The translations under genes were made by a program, and so were the position numbers. 64,000 nucleotides of DNA. Origin: Cinclus cinclus (lineage: Eukaryota; Chordata; Aves; Passeriformes; Cinclidae). Below, piece after piece: positions 1-13,380 of this stretch. How positions within the stretch are numbered: position 1 is the stretch's first letter; every line of letters starts with the position of its first letter. Location of the stretch: contig NC_085049.1 of assembly GCF_963662255.1 (NCBI RefSeq), forward strand, positions 29,358,142 to 29,422,141, written 5' to 3'. Below the pieces are notes generated by a model that worked only from the letters and a program-made list of their open reading frames with translations, had not been told where the DNA came from and ran no database searches.

Positions 1-3000
1 GATGGTAATTACATAAAATCTCAGTCAGAATTTCAGCAAAACAGGTATGGATTAGTGTAAATTAATGCATGCACGAGGCATGCGAGGTAAGTGATCAAAT
101 CCTTCATTTCATCAAAAGACAAAAGAGATCAAAACTTCAGAAGCACTCACTATGTAAATTTGTTGTTTTCCTGCCAGTCTTACCAATATTCCATATGGAT
201 AAGTTTATTGTTTGAAGGTGATGAGTCTGTTTCTACAGGATGGGCTAGAATAATTAAAAAGTAATAAACTGTAGAAAATACGGATCACTTTCTGATCTGA
301 GCCTTTCAGATGGTGCATCTGGTTTTCAAAATGCATTCACCCCTCTCTGAGCTGTTTTGAGGAAAAAACCCGGCAGTGGTGGATTGCTGTGGGTGTTGTG
401 AAGAAATGAGGGTGGAGCAGCAGGGTGGAGAGACAGGGATGAGGCTGACAGGAGGCTGACAGCTCTCCTGGCCTCTCTGGGGAAGCAATTCTCAGGAAAG
501 TGGTGTAGAACCATTGCAGGGGAGCACAGGATGATTTCTGGCCTGTTTTCCAGAGCTTCCCAGGAGATGGGATGTGGTGATCCCTCCTGAAGGACAAAGT
601 TCTGTTCAGTTCCCCTGGGCATCTCTGAGGGAAAACCACCCTTCCAAGGGGCAGGTGAAATGATTGATGTGAGTCTAAAGGTACCTGCTGGAGCTTTGCA
701 TGTTCATCATGCCCACTTTCAGCTTTCATAACTGACTCAGACCTCAAAACTTGAAAGACTCCTGAAATTGCAGTTCTTCTCAAGATATGACTTTGTTTAA
801 AAAGAAAAAAGGTGTGATAGGTTGTCATGTTTCTTTCTCTATAACTTCAGATCAAATATATTTAGATTACAGATATTTTTGCTGTCAGCCTTGCAGACTT
901 AGCAAAGAAAGACAAGCCTGATTCCTTCCTACTTTGTGCATCATCACTGATAATATTCTGCAGCATAACTTGACTCTTAGTGAAACTTATGCAAGCCCAT
1001 AGTTTTACAGGTGCCATAAACTTCCAAATCTGGCTCTTCAGTGGAAACTTATAAATCGATATATAAGTAAAAAATGAACCTGTCTGACTTTGATCAACAT
1101 GTTTTTTCCTCATTGACAGGAAGAAGAAAAGGAATTTAGAGCTGCTCCTAAGGCAATTAGGTATAAAAAAGTTGTGTAGCTCCTGTTCATGTTGATAGAA
1201 TTATTTTTATGGGTTGCTTTGTAGAAGAGAAACCATAGAGAGATTTATGAATCTTTCAAGTATATTTGAGTCAATTATAAGTTTTTAGTGCAAATGAACT
1301 GCAACTCAACAATTTTAAGGAAAATTTTACTCTACATTTCAGATTTGAGTTAAACTGGAAAAAAAATAAAATTGTTCCCACCAAAATTAATATATGTTCA
1401 TTTTAGGTGCATATTTTTGAGCCAGAGATTTTGCAATTCTTACCCAGTCAAGGGAACGAGGATAGAGAATCCTATAACTACTGAATTAACTACAACTGAG
1501 CAATACCACAGAAGAGTCTAGTGAAGGAAAAGAATAAATATTTCTTTACTGCTATACATTTGGAAGGAAAAAAAAATTACATTTCCAGATGACAAAACAT
1601 TTTTACAGGGATAGATATGCTTTTACCCTGCAAATGGGGAGAAAATTTCTCAAACTGAACAATGGTCCGGTGGAACTGGGGAGGTGAGATCTAGTGCTGC
1701 ACTAGAATGAGATCTATGTTCTTTTTGGCTGCAGGTCTTATCAGCAATTTTTCGTTCACTGTGTAATCTCTAAATTTTGGATTAATAGAGAGGTTTGTTG
1801 TGTCTTACAGGCTTCCTGCTGTGGAGCTCCAACTAGATGCATTTCTCCACTCCCCTCATTTGTTATTTGAACACAAAGCTTTTATTTCTATGTTGCAAGG
1901 AAATGAGTTAATGCTGTGAGAGATTTTTCATTGTATTTTATATGATAACTGTTGTTCTAACTATAAAATAGAATGTGGATATGAAAGAAAAAAAGGGAAA
2001 ACAGAATAAGTATGGCATTATTCTGAGGCCAGAGGAAGAGATATATATGAAAGTTTTTGAATTTAAATTCTGTGTTAATGCCAGTATTCTGGAAAGAAAT
2101 TAATAATCAGTTTCTCTTGAGTGTGTTCAGTTTAGCTGATGCTCCTGGGCTTTGACTCTCTTCCCCAGAACATTCCTGTGAATGTATGATAGTTATTTGT
2201 GTCTAAAATATCAACTTTCCTCTTCTATGGGAAATTTCAAAATTCAAGCAGAAAATAATTTCAAGATTGAATATTTTACATTTTTGGGATTAAAATTCAA
2301 AATATAGCAATCCCTTTAGTGGTATCAAAACATTTTGATTGATTTTTTTCTTTCTTTATTATACCAACTCAACAAGAATTGTACACATTATATTTACAAT
2401 TACAATTAATAGTTTAGTGTGATAGTAGCTTAGTTGCTGTGTTCAACACCAGAAGTGGAAAGTTTTGACAATGTTCTGTCAAAAACTTGGTTGACATCAA
2501 CATGCTGCAAAAAAAATGCAATTTTGTAAAAGTTATTTTTATGCAAATCTTCTGCCATTCTGGTTTTGGGTTTTTAGGGGGCCGGGGTGAAGGAAGGAGT
2601 GGGGTTGGTGTGGGTTTATTTAAGCATTAAAAGATGCCAAAAGGAAGACTTTCTACAGGTAAAAGAAAGGCTCCTGGGGGCAGCACTGTGTCCCTGGCTG
2701 AGTTAAGCATTGTAGAGACAAAGGGAGTCTCAAGCATGGCAAAGGGAACAAAATGTCTTTATAAAGTCATCCCACTCAGTGCCCTTCTTCAGGGGAGCTG
2801 AGAATGGGCACCTCCATATATGCCAGAACTTGGCTTGGGCAGAGCAACCTCCAATTGTGCTTAAGAAACAAAGCTCAGAAAGTCAGAGAGTTCAAAATAA
2901 ACTCCTTTGTACTTCAGAGAACACTGGATCTCTGGAAACCATCCCTGGGATGGGTATTTGTCTTTCCTCAAGGGATGGAACAAGAGGGAATAACCAAGTC

Positions 3001-4039
3001 AGACTTTTTCAATATTCAAGCTTGTGGCTTCCTTAAAAATTATCACCACACTTGCAACTGCTTAGTGTTTTTGGGGGAGCTGAAGCCCATCTGGACAAAA
3101 ATCAAATTCAAGCAGAGTTCTAAAATCAGCAGAGTTATCACACAGTTACATTAAGGGTTCTGTGTGCCTGCCTGTGTTTGTATAAACAGATCTTGTCTGA
3201 TGCTCTGCAGGTCAAAATGTGTAAAATTCAGTCATGGATACCAGAACAAAAGGAAGAGGATAAGAATTATTCCTATAACTTGAAGAGGCATTTTAATTTT
3301 CAGTCCTTTCTTAAAACAAACAGTCTCTAGAAAGAAACGCAGCTCTCATTGTTTTAGCTTCCTTTGTATTGTTCTTGTTAATATTTTGGAGTAATTTTCC
3401 ACTCAAATTTGGCTATTATTATTGTTATTATTATTCTAATTTTTATTTGGTGCCTTTATATGGCTTCTAAAAATATGCTTGTAGTTTATTCTCAATAAAC
3501 CCACTGCTTCTTTATTATTATTTATTATTTCAAAGGTCTTTGTGCACAGGGGTGTTATTCTAGCTTCTAAAATACACTGTGCTGCTATTAAGTGGTCATT
3601 GTGACATTTCCCACTTCCATTGATTCCTAATATACACTGGAGAATAGACATTATTTATTGAAACATAGAAAAGGAAAAAGTAAAAGTAATCATGGTCCTT
3701 ATAGTGAAATTTAGTGCTCCTTCTAAACAGAGGGTCACATACAGCACAGAATTTAGGGGGAAAATATTTTACTGGGTGGGTGTTTGAGATAGAAGAAGAC
3801 TGAACATTTAATCAGATTATACTGCTACTGAAACACAGATTTTGCAACATCCAAGATGTTTTGGAAATGGCTTTTTTTGTTGCCAGGTTACTCACTTGAA
3901 GCAGCCATGTTCAAAAACTACCAAATGTTTTATTTTAACATCTTAAGCATTGGAAGTTTACACTGTTCAAATCTGAAGTTACTTTCAATTTGATAGTTCC
4001 TTATTTTGGTTCCAGTCATTACATTTTATTTTCAGCTTA
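1..4039. other. Non-coding AT-rich stretch, no gene seen
   Basis: The DNA is AT-rich, with stops in all frames at the density expected by chance. The block at about 330-650 is more GC-rich and is open for 163 codons on the minus strand (337-828). That frame has low-complexity Ser/Pro/His-rich composition, no recognisable domain and competing open frames on the same strand, so I do not call it a gene. Two overlapping plus-strand frames at 2779-3154 are likewise unconvincing. Apart from short ATT repeats near 3.4 kb I see no repeat family here. Old, heavily diverged repeats could be missed by eye. Confidence 0.7.
3413..3436. repeat. Short ATT/GTT trinucleotide simple repeat
   Basis: This is a run of ATT units broken by one GTT. 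A second short TTATTA patch follows at about 3511-3530. These are ordinary low-complexity microsatellite seeds. Confidence 0.75.
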
Positions 4040-4090
4040 AAAAACCAAACCAAACCAAAGCTAAAAAAAAAAAAGGAAAAAAAAGAAAAC
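4040..4090. repeat. A-rich tract with AAACC units
   Basis: Three AACCA-type units are followed by a 12-base A run and further A-rich sequence with single G or C interruptions. Similar AAACC/AAC-rich tracts occur at 5308-5350 and 35301-35393. No retroposed body is recognisable next to it, so it is called as low-complexity sequence rather than a poly(A) tail. Confidence 0.75.
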
Positions 4091-4148
4091 AGTGTTTCCT
4101 AATAGGGTGAATTATTGTTCCATCAGATTTTCTGTACTTTAAATAAGA

Positions 4149-4167
4149 GGGGGGGGGGGGGGGGGGG
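4149..4167 (+). repeat. Homopolymer of 19 consecutive G
   Basis: Nineteen uninterrupted G residues sit in an otherwise AT-rich setting and end in CAG. Runs this long are rare in vertebrate DNA and could fold into a G-quadruplex on the plus strand. The exact length is uncertain because such runs are error-prone in sequencing and assembly. Confidence 0.9.
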
Positions 4168-4599
4168 CAGTAAAAAAAGTAAAATTCCTTTATTTTAGTT
4201 AATCCAAAGGAATTGTTTATTTTGTACATTGAAATGGATTCAGACTCATTATTTCGTTCATTGTCTAATTTTTCCTGTGAAAGGAATCAGCCTGGCAAGC
4301 ACTTTGGCCCAACCCTGCAGTATTTCTGCCATGGGCTTATCCCTTGAAACCTCTAAGGAATCGTTCTGGGAAATCCAGTAGCACAAATGCAGGCAGATTT
4401 TGGAGTCAATAACTGCAAAACACAAGTGTTTACAATTAGACCTGATTTCTGATATTTTAGCTCACAGGGGCTCATACAGCTTTCTCTCCTTTAAAATACT
4501 TGCTCCTGGGAAGAAAGATGATGCAGATCTGGCTTTCCATGTGGCCTGGGGTGACCTGTGGTTAGATTTGGAGTGGTTTTCTTTTTCTGTTTGTCTGGG

Positions 4600-4664
4600 T
4601 TTTTTTTGTTTTGTTTTGTTTTGTTTTGTTTGGTTGGATTTTGTTTGTTTGTTTGTTTGTTTTG
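4600..4664 (+). repeat. TTTTG/TTTG simple repeat
   Basis: A run of TTTTG pentamers (about 4606-4631) passes through a short spacer into a run of TTTG tetramers (about 4639-4664). The reverse strand reads CAAAA/CAAA. The two related units side by side suggest slippage growth of one low-complexity tract. Confidence 0.9.
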
Positions 4665-5389
4665 TAATATATCCATGTAATGACTAGAAAGAAGCAGGAA
4701 AGGCCATCTTTTCTTAAGTTTTGCTGAATTTTTTTTTTCATTGCAGTAGCCTTTCCTGCTTGGGAAAGCCTTTGCAATATTTGATTTCACAAACCCTGTT
4801 GCAGTGAGACAGCACATCCTGTATTCCCTTCATCTCTTCAGTCTGAGGATGTCAAAGCCCTTGATGTCCTCAGTTGCATAGTCTCCTAAGGTTCATTTTC
4901 TTCTATTTTATAGGGTCCGTACACATACGGAATGTTTAGGGATGAAAATTAAATCCATTTTCCCCCTATCCCTTAAGCACAGAACAGTTCCTGCATGTGA
5001 GATGCAAACCAGCAGAGCTGCCATGCTTTCTGTCTCTGCTGATGCAGAGATTTAGAAAGGATTTAGTTTTTTATCTGTCAGTTCCTTTGAATATTCAGAA
5101 CAGTTTATCTCCTTTCCTGCATTTTAGTCTCATGTTTTCATTGATTTGGAATATCTTCCCGCTGTCATGTTTTGGTAGTTTTCAATGCTTAGAAAAACGT
5201 ACTTATTTTAAAAGGTGTTCAAAGCAGTGGAATAGAAACACCCCATAACTGCTGCGATCTTGAGGAAGTGTTATTATTATTTTGCCTGTTACATATGAGC
5301 ATCTAGAAAAAACAAAAAATTAAAAACCAAACAACCAACCACACAAAAAAATGATACTTTTATTTTTTAGGCCTTGCTAATTCTTGGTC
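4665..5389. other. Non-coding stretch, nothing specific seen
   Basis: AT-rich unique-looking sequence. Two overlapping open frames of under 110 codons on the minus strand (4491-4817) are read from the neighbouring simple repeat and are not genes. A short A-rich patch lies at 5308-5350. Confidence 0.65.
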
Positions 5390-5660
5390 TTCTCTTAGTT
5401 GCCGGCTACCTGGCAACAGCTGATTGCCATGGCAACGGTACTGATGCTCCAGGCTTGGCCTGCTATGGCCACTGAAGGCCACTGAGGGCTGCTGGCTCAT
5501 CCCTGGTGCTGCCCTGTGCCAGGGTCTCCTGTGTGCTGAGAGACAGGGAAGCAAGGAACTCGTTGCCCAGGGTTCCGATTTTTTGCCGGGAAATAGAGAT
5601 CGACTCCTGTCAAATTTATCTCGTCTCTCGAGTCGTTATTGTTATAAATGCACATTATGG
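5390..5660. promoter_or_regulatory. Candidate regulatory block, CpG-containing with RFX motifs
   Basis: This block has about nine CpG dinucleotides in roughly 260 bases, well above the surrounding AT-rich DNA. It opens with two X-box-like palindromes (5398-5436). The right part (about 5590-5640) holds a cluster of CpGs around CTCGTC and CTCGAG. No transcript, TATA box or coding frame can be tied to it. The retained CpGs and dense palindromic sites suggest an enhancer or a small distal promoter. That function is inferred; only the motifs are seen. Confidence 0.4.
5398..5436. promoter_or_regulatory. Pair of RFX X-box-like palindromes
   Basis: The right-hand site is TTGCCATGGCAA (5424-5435), a perfect 12 bp palindrome. 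With its flanks it matches 13 of 14 positions of GTTGCCATGGCAAC, the classical RFX/X-box consensus. The left-hand site has the same half-sites, GTTGCC (5398-5403) and GGCAAC (5412-5417), 8 bases apart instead of 2. RFX factors bind such inverted half-sites and control ciliary and MHC class II genes, among others. Occupancy here is inferred from the motif alone. Confidence 0.5.
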
Positions 5661-8600
5661 TATTGGCTTTTCACAAATATTAGGTTGGATACTGTATGTG
5701 TAGTGTTGAAATGGTTTTTGAGATATAGTTTTCTTTAGGAGTAACACAGGCTCATAAAGTGTCTTTGTTGTAAGTGAACTGTCTGCTTAGTTAAATAACA
5801 CCCAGTGAAGACACCTGCCACTGATATACCAGTTACCAGCACCAACAATCTGTAAAAATTGAAAACCACAGCCCAAATTAAGACTGGTAAGAAAAATAAA
5901 TTAAAACCACAACCAAAAACACACATGCTTTAAAAAGGTGGACCCAAGGAGTGGGCACGTAAAACAGTTCCTAGAATATGGAAAATAGTTTATAGAAAAG
6001 TTTGAAAATGTACGATGAGTCTACGAATATGCAATGGGCTGATGAATTTAAGGGTTGTCTCCAAAACAGTGGGTGTGCTCTTGGCTGAATTCCAAGCACC
6101 CAGCCATATAACCATTTGCTTTATTGTTTGTCTCTTATTGTCTTGTATTAAACTTTTAAAATTCTACCAGGAACCTCATTTTCCACATTATTCAGAATCT
6201 TGATGCACTCATTGTCTTTGTTCAGATCCCTGCTGCAGTTGCATTGGTACCTGGTTTTTTTCCTTTGCTTGCTGACAAAGCTTTGCCTTTAACTCTCTGT
6301 GAATTTTGCTCTCAGCCAGAGGCACCCAGCCCGTGCTGATGGAACATTTCCTGATTACATTCAGATGGTTCATGCCTGGAATTGTGCCTTCTGCAAGACA
6401 CCAGGGGTAGTTTCATTGCTGATGCTACAGTTTTACCTGGAACGTAAGTGCTGAGGTTGTAAAACAGCAGAATTTTGACCATTTAATGCATTGAGGTGAA
6501 ACTAGTACAACAGGAGAAAGCTGTATGTCCTTTTGTAATATGTAATACTAGTTCAGATGTAAGGGTTTTTAAAATTTTTTTGCTTATTCAACTTTCACTC
6601 AAAACATAAAATATAGAGTTCTTGAGTTTCTGGGATCTTGGCATAAAAGTTTGCTAGAGAAAGTTGTCGCACAAGGACCGTTCTCTCCCTGGGATGTTGG
6701 GACACATTGCTGGATTTGCTAAGCTTAATTTGTATTACAGGGAAAGCTTTCATGCCTTTTCAGAGAAGAGAACATGACCAGGTACTTGTCTGAAGGGTCT
6801 GTCTGCTCATACACAAGGTGTAGGGAAAAAACAGGAGGAGTTAGAGTCTGTGTGCACTTTCAGAGCGACAGAATCATCTGAGCTGCAGACGTGGTGGGAT
6901 ATCTCACACAAGAGCAGCACAGAAATGGGTGTGCACAAGGCTCATCAGAAACTTTGGGCCAGGACAGGACAGGGAGAGGTAATTTTTGTGTGAAGGAGGT
7001 GGGGGTGTGCATGGGGCTCTCATTCTGATGAGCCTAATGAGACCTTACAGGGTAGGGCTATAGGTTAGGGAGCATTCAAACAAATTGGGTGCACACAGGT
7101 CCATGTGACCTGATGGGGTGCACTCATGAGAGCTAGGAGACAGCTGTCCCAGTCATCATGAGACCACTTTGGATTATTTCTTAAATTGGCTTTGACAGGA
7201 AACATCAGTGTGTTATCAACATAATTCTGTATCTGAAACAACAACGCTGTACCAGTTACTAAGAATGAAAGAGCCCTATTGCAGCCAAAACCAGGACAGA
7301 GGTCTGGTAAGTAATACAGGGATTCCTGCAGACTGGAGCAAGCTGTAGTTTTTTCCTATGTAGTGTGAAAACAAAGTGATGCACTAATCATAATAATGGA
7401 AGAAAAGTCAAATTCAAGAATGCCCTCAGACTGGCAATCAGAAACTGAATTTTGCTTGGTGTTCAAAAAATCAGAACTTAATAAACATTGTATGGTAAAA
7501 CTAAATCAGTATTGTCTACAGAAAAGCAGGCTTTTTTTTTTTTTCCTGGGAGGTTGGCTAGTTTGAAAATTTGATTTTTCTCGCAGAAGTTTCTGTGGTG
7601 TTAAAAAGGCTGCTCTGAATCATTCTTGTTTGGATGGTTACCTGCTGGTTTGCCATTCTTTTTGGGTGGATGTCAGTGTAATGACAGTGGTGAATAAGCA
7701 ATATGTCATGAAGGTCTTTGGTGCTGTCTACCTTTTTGAATGTGTAAGACAACTCTGAACAAGATTCCTTAGAGCAAAGAAGCAGCCTTGATGCTTGTGG
7801 TCAAACACAGAAGGGATGAAGTGGCAGAGAGCAGATCCAGCACAAATGTAGATCTGGGACATCAGGCTCTGTCAAAAACGTTTGCAAGGACAAATTCCTC
7901 TGAGGGCCTGCTTTCACAACTGAGTGGAAGTCTCTGCCTTGTACTTGTGAAGTGACTGACACCAGCACCTCTTGGGTCCTGAGTTTCCACCAGCGCATTC
8001 AAATATTCCCTGTCTTACCTGGGAAAGAAGCATGAGACTTGATACACTGTACTTGGCAGGAAGATCACAGACATTTGCCTTGGAATCTCTCATCTTGAAG
8101 GTGAATTGGTAGCCTTTGGACTTTTTTTTTAATTGTTTGCATTTTAATGTCTTAGATTTTATGTGTTACTGTGTATTGGTAAAAATTTGAGGGTTTTGCT
8201 AAGGCAGAAGTGAAATGTTTTCCATTTTTACCCAACAAATCTCAAATATACACTATTTGACTGACCCCAGGTACACTTCCCTTTGGAGGCCCACAGTTGC
8301 CCATAAAAGCACTTATTTGATATACTCACTTCCCTTATCTTTCAGAGGAATAGAATACTCTATGAATGGTCTGATATTTTAGTAGCTGTCATCTCCTAAC
8401 ATCTGTCAGCAGTAGTAAAATACCAAGCACTAATGTTCAATTCCATACTTTTAAACTTGACTGAATCCCTGTGTTACTGCAAACTACAGAAGTAATGAAT
8501 TTGTAGAATACACATCTTAATGTAGAAGATGTTGGGGGGACAACTTGAATGTACAGGTATATATATTACAAAGGATATAATCTAGTATTTTTACCATTTG

Positions 8601-11600
8601 CTTTGCCTTCTACACCATTCCTCATTCATGGTTAAAATGCTGTGGCTTGTGGAATTATGTTGATTTCAAGCAGCTGCACTTAATAATTTGGATTGAGTTT
8701 TAAAAATAATGCTATAAAGCCATAGACAAAATTCTGATTAATACTTGCTGTTTGAGAGTGTTCTGTTAGGTATCATTGGGACTTCTACCAGTTTCTTGGT
8801 CTAGGGCTCAGCAGGGTTGACCCCTTGATTTAAATGAATTTGTTGTCAAGAAAGTGACCTACTTATGGGAGATTACTTTTAAATTTTGTAAAGGCATGGA
8901 GTTACTGTAAATTCCTTAGCTGCATGAGATGACAATCAGTACAGTATCATTCCATCTTCACTCTGAGTCTAGATATCACTATCATATTGCTGAGGTTCTC
9001 ATGCAAAAATTGGTAAAAATCCTAATAAATATGAATTTTAAAGCAATTTTATTACTACAGAAGCTTAGAAGAGTTCAATCTAATATTTATAAAGAGAATC
9101 TTTTTCATTTGGACCTAAAATCTACAGTATGATTTGGAGCTTTGAAATCTTTGGTAATAATTTTACAGTACATCAATCCTATTCAGGCTTCTGGAAAAGT
9201 GTATCTTAGGTTAAAGATGTATTTTAGTCAAGACCTCTGAGTCTCATTTTAGCACTTTAATGCTGAGGTTATGATCATTGTTGCCTCTGCTCCAGGTTCA
9301 GGGCTTCGTAATTCACCCTAAGCCCTTTACACAAGGCTTGGGAACATTCTGAGTCTTTTTGGTATCTGTAGAAGTTGTTAGTGGAAGCCTTAGACAAACT
9401 TTGTAGCAGGAAAAAATATGTCTCTTTTACTATTAAGAGTGAGGGAGCTGTTGGGAAGAATACATAAACAAAAGAGAAACCTGTAATGACTGAAATGCTC
9501 TTCCAGGATAAGGAGTTGGCAGTGCTGGGCTGCACTGTGCTCACAGTGATAAGATAGAAGATGACTGACACCTTTGGAAGATAGGGAGGAAAGGATGGGA
9601 TGCTGTGAGCTTTTCAAGAGAAAACTCTTTTAAGGTTGAGAATATTCATATAGACATCATTCTTTATTTTAGCACATAGCTCTGTTTTGAGGAAAGACTC
9701 TGAGCATTCATGTGGTTTTTTTCCCAAATATAATTACCCTGCTGACACAGTAAACACTATTCTCTCAATAACATAATCTGTCCAAACAGCTGTTGGCAGG
9801 ATAGAAAATGCTTTAGAATACATCCAAGCTACATCTCTTTCTGCAATTATTGCACTGTTGCAGGTGGTTGTTTCAGGTAGTTCATCATTCCTTTGGAAAT
9901 AAAAACCTTAAAATGTATAGAAAAAGGCAGCTTTTACAAATAGGGCTATCATCAAGGGGAAGGACTCTGTTTTCCTTTGTAGGCTTCTAGAAATCTATTC
10001 TGGAATGTAATTGCTAGTTGAGCCACAGTTTGTTGTCTCTTGGCACCTCAGTTGCTCAAACTGGATGATTAAAAAAAAATGCTGCTTCTCTCTCCTTTCT
10101 GTACCTCTGGCAGCATCTTTGTGTTCAGGTGTTTCCCCTGCCATCCACATGCAGCTTCCTACCAGCTCTTCCCAAACTCTTTTTCCTGCCCTGCTTCTCT
10201 TACCCTGAAGTTTCTTGCCCCATCTGTGATGTAAATGTATCTTGCAAATATGCAGCACTTAGAAGAGAAGGGCATGAGAAAGTTTTGAGGAGAAACAAAC
10301 CTGAGGTGTGTTCTAACAGCAGGTTTGAATGGGTGTGCTGATAGTTTGCTTTAACTTTCTCTTTTTGTTGTTTGTGAGCAACAAAATGAGAAAACAAGGA
10401 CACTTTTGAACTGTTCGTTTTTGTTGCTAATCCAATAAAGTTACTGTGTGTATGTAACTTGCCTGAAGAGAGAAGTGGGATGATTCATGGTGCTAAAAAG
10501 AGGAATAAATACTGAAATTCTCTAGGAGAATATGTCTATGCAACTCTTCATTGTAAATTACAATTATGAGGCAGAGTCTGAATGCTTTTATTTTTAACCT
10601 TGAAGGGTTGACAGTGTGTTATGTAACTTCAAAATATTGCCCTCACGCTTTCCTCGAACATCTTACTTAAAATCCAGGAACAAAAGCATATAAAAAAAGA
10701 AGTGCTTTGTGTTGTGTGCTCTGCAAGCATCATCAGCCTGGGCTGAATATGCAATAGGGTTGCTATCACAGAAGCATTTCTGCAATCAAAATTTTTCCCT
10801 TTCACAAGATGAAAAGATATTTTCTTAATGTTCATTACAGTGTATTAAGACATTAGTGCTCAGATCCTTTCAGTGCATTAGAGAAAGCATTGTCATTCTA
10901 TTTTCTCATCAGATGAAATAATCGTTTATCTGGAATTGCATTACCTTCAGAGAAAACAGGGAAGGATATGGGCTTAAGCTTTGACAATCAAGGCTTACTT
11001 TAGATAATGCAGTTAACCACTTGAAATAGCAGAGTGAGACATCTGAGCCATTGCCATGCAGCAAAACAGCAGAAGATGGGCAAGGCTTTTGACTTGTTCT
11101 ACAACACTGCATGTCTATTTTAAGACAAAACCTAAAGCAAAGGTCAGTCTACTTGTGATAAACTTTCAGGCTGACTTTGCATTAATGGGTGAGAGAGACA
11201 AGAAACTGTCAAGGAAAAATAAGAACATGATATTTTCATTACTTTTTTAAAAAATTTTTTTGCAGAGCCATAGATGTTTGTGGCACTCTACAGACAAAAA
11301 AAACAACAGGTCCTGACACCAAGGAATTAATATTACAGTGAAATGTTACAAAAAGGGATAACAGTATTCACAGGGAATATTAGAGGAAAATGTTTTCACT
11401 GCAGTGAAGTATCTTGAAATGTGTTTATTGCACACATTTTGATGTCTGTCTAATAAAATGTCAAAGCAAAGAGACGCTTAATACTGCAACTGATATCCCA
11501 GAATGAGGGTTGAGTTGAAGGTCACTGATGGAAAGATGCCTGAAAAATTTAAAGCCATCAGGTGTCTGAAGATGGAGAGATGAAAGACAGTATATGGGAG

Positions 11601-12768
11601 AAAATTACAAGCATTGGGCAGGGCATGGCAGGAAAAAACATGGATTTTGCTAATCCCCAGCAAGAGATACTCAAACTGTAAGTCCCTAAGTTCTCATTGT
11701 GGTTGCCAACAAATAAATCTGTGCAAGACTAATCAAAGACCCCGTTCACTTCCAGCCTCCTGTAAAAAAGTGTTTTCTACCAGTTTCTTGTGAGTGAAGG
11801 GACACTGCTAAAGGTGGTGGAAGTGGCTGAGCAGTCAGTGCAGGGAAGCAAAGAGCAGGAGACAACAATGACTTAGGTTCAAGCAATCAATGGAGGGATC
11901 ATTTAGAACATTTAGACTCTGGGGAGATGAGAAACTTAAGAAAAGTGGGAGAATTTTGTAGAAACAGCCTGCTCTGCTGATCACATCACACTTTAGAGAG
12001 CTCTGGATTGGGGACAATGTGCTTTCTTCCAGACAGATTGTAATGGGGCAGTTCTCTGGGTATTGTGGTAGTAAACATTCGAAGTTTTGTTGGTGCTCCG
12101 CTCTGTGAGTTTCACGACTAGAATGTTCTTGCTACCTTTCCCTGTGAAACAAAACAACAGGGAATATTTTCAAGGAAAGTTTGATTTTTACCTGTTCTCC
12201 AGGAACTGAAATAAAGTGTGTTCATAGAAGAGAAAAATCTTTCTGCAGAGATCTGCTGTTTCTTGGAAAGACCATTTCCTGTTTGATAGCTGCGGTGTTG
12301 AGTGTCTTAAAAGAGACTTCATGGTGATGTGTAGTTTGCTTATTTTAATTTGAATCCAAATGCATGAAGATCAAAGATTGAATTCAATTTCTGAATGACT
12401 TCTAGAGTATTTGAACCTGGACAGAAAGAGAGTGGCATTATCAATTGGCAGAATTTTATGTACCATGAAATTGTTAGTGTTTGTCATCTGCTTAGCAGTA
12501 CCTCTGTATTGAAGTGGAGTAATGATTGTATATTGCAAATAAAACTCTGAATTTAAGTGGACTATGCAAGGCTTTGGGAACTGTTTGCCAGATGTAGTTC
12601 AGTTAAAATAAAGATGTAATGTTTTCAGTGAAAACATTCATCTGCCTTAGGGGCTATTGTTCAGAAACATGATTTTTCAGGCAAGAGTGCTGAATTGAAG
12701 ATTAAAACATTGTTATGGATGTGCTTTTTTCCAAATGCTTTTTGAACTCAGGAATATTTTAATTCTGA
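5661..12768. other. Long non-coding stretch, no gene seen
   Basis: AT-rich sequence with scattered open frames below 100 codons on both strands; none shows a recognisable motif. It holds a 13-base T run at 7532-7544. An AATAAA at 10434 is followed at once by a GU-rich stretch, but no gene body supports a poly(A) site. I recognise no interspersed repeat here. Confidence 0.65.
7532..7544 (+). repeat. T homopolymer (13)
   Basis: A simple run of 13 T. There is no target-site duplication or retroposed body beside it that I can see. Confidence 0.85.
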
Positions 12769-12818
12769 TTTTTTTTGTTGTTGTTAGTTTTTCTGTTTTG
12801 TTTTGTTTTGTTTTTTAA
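12769..12818 (+). repeat. T-rich TTG/TTTTG low-complexity tract
   Basis: A run of T is followed by GTT units and then TTTTG pentamers. It is the same type of tract as at 4600-4664. Confidence 0.8.
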
Positions 12819-13380
12819 CCAATCTGCCTAGAGATGCTCCTGGAGATTTTGGGAATAAAACCATGTGCTTTGCTTCTTTGAAAAGCTTAATTTTTTGAGT
12901 CAGTTATTTTAGCTGTTTTAAAAAGTATCTGAATAAATTACGCATGACAAATGAGAGCTGGAATGCATATTGTGTGATGCTGAGGGGTGTTTTTTCTTAA
13001 TTAAGAATAATAACAATGTACCAAATCTATTTCACTGTATTAGAATGAAGATAATGTCTAGGGAAGGTCAATTCCTTCTTCCTCCACGTACATAGGAAAA
13101 TGATACTTTCCTGACTCAATCCTGAATTCCTTAATCAGTTTTCACTTGGTCATTATTTAAACAGACACTCTTCCATCTTCACATTGACTGAAGAAAGAAT
13201 GAATGAAAATGTGGAAACTCGTCCCTTAAGGCTTTTTTGGTGGTAATTTAACACAATGAAAGAATATTTTGGGATTAGGAGAGAGTTCCATTAGAAGAGA
13301 TTATGTGCTTTTGAAGTGAAGAAAGTACAGTTAGCTGCCACAGAATAATTCTCAACAACAATTTGCATAATAATAAATAG
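12819..13380. other. Non-coding stretch, nothing specific seen
   Basis: AT-rich unique-looking sequence with no open frame of note and no repeat family recognised. Confidence 0.6.

Noticed and set aside
337..828. 163-codon minus-strand frame as a gene
   Set aside because: GC-richer local composition lowers stop frequency, two other minus-strand frames overlap it, and the peptide is Ser/His/Pro-rich with no motif.
10434..10460. AATAAA with GU-rich sequence downstream as a poly(A) site
   Set aside because: The GU-rich part follows immediately, with no room for a normal cleavage site, and there is no upstream gene. AATAAA is frequent in AT-rich DNA.
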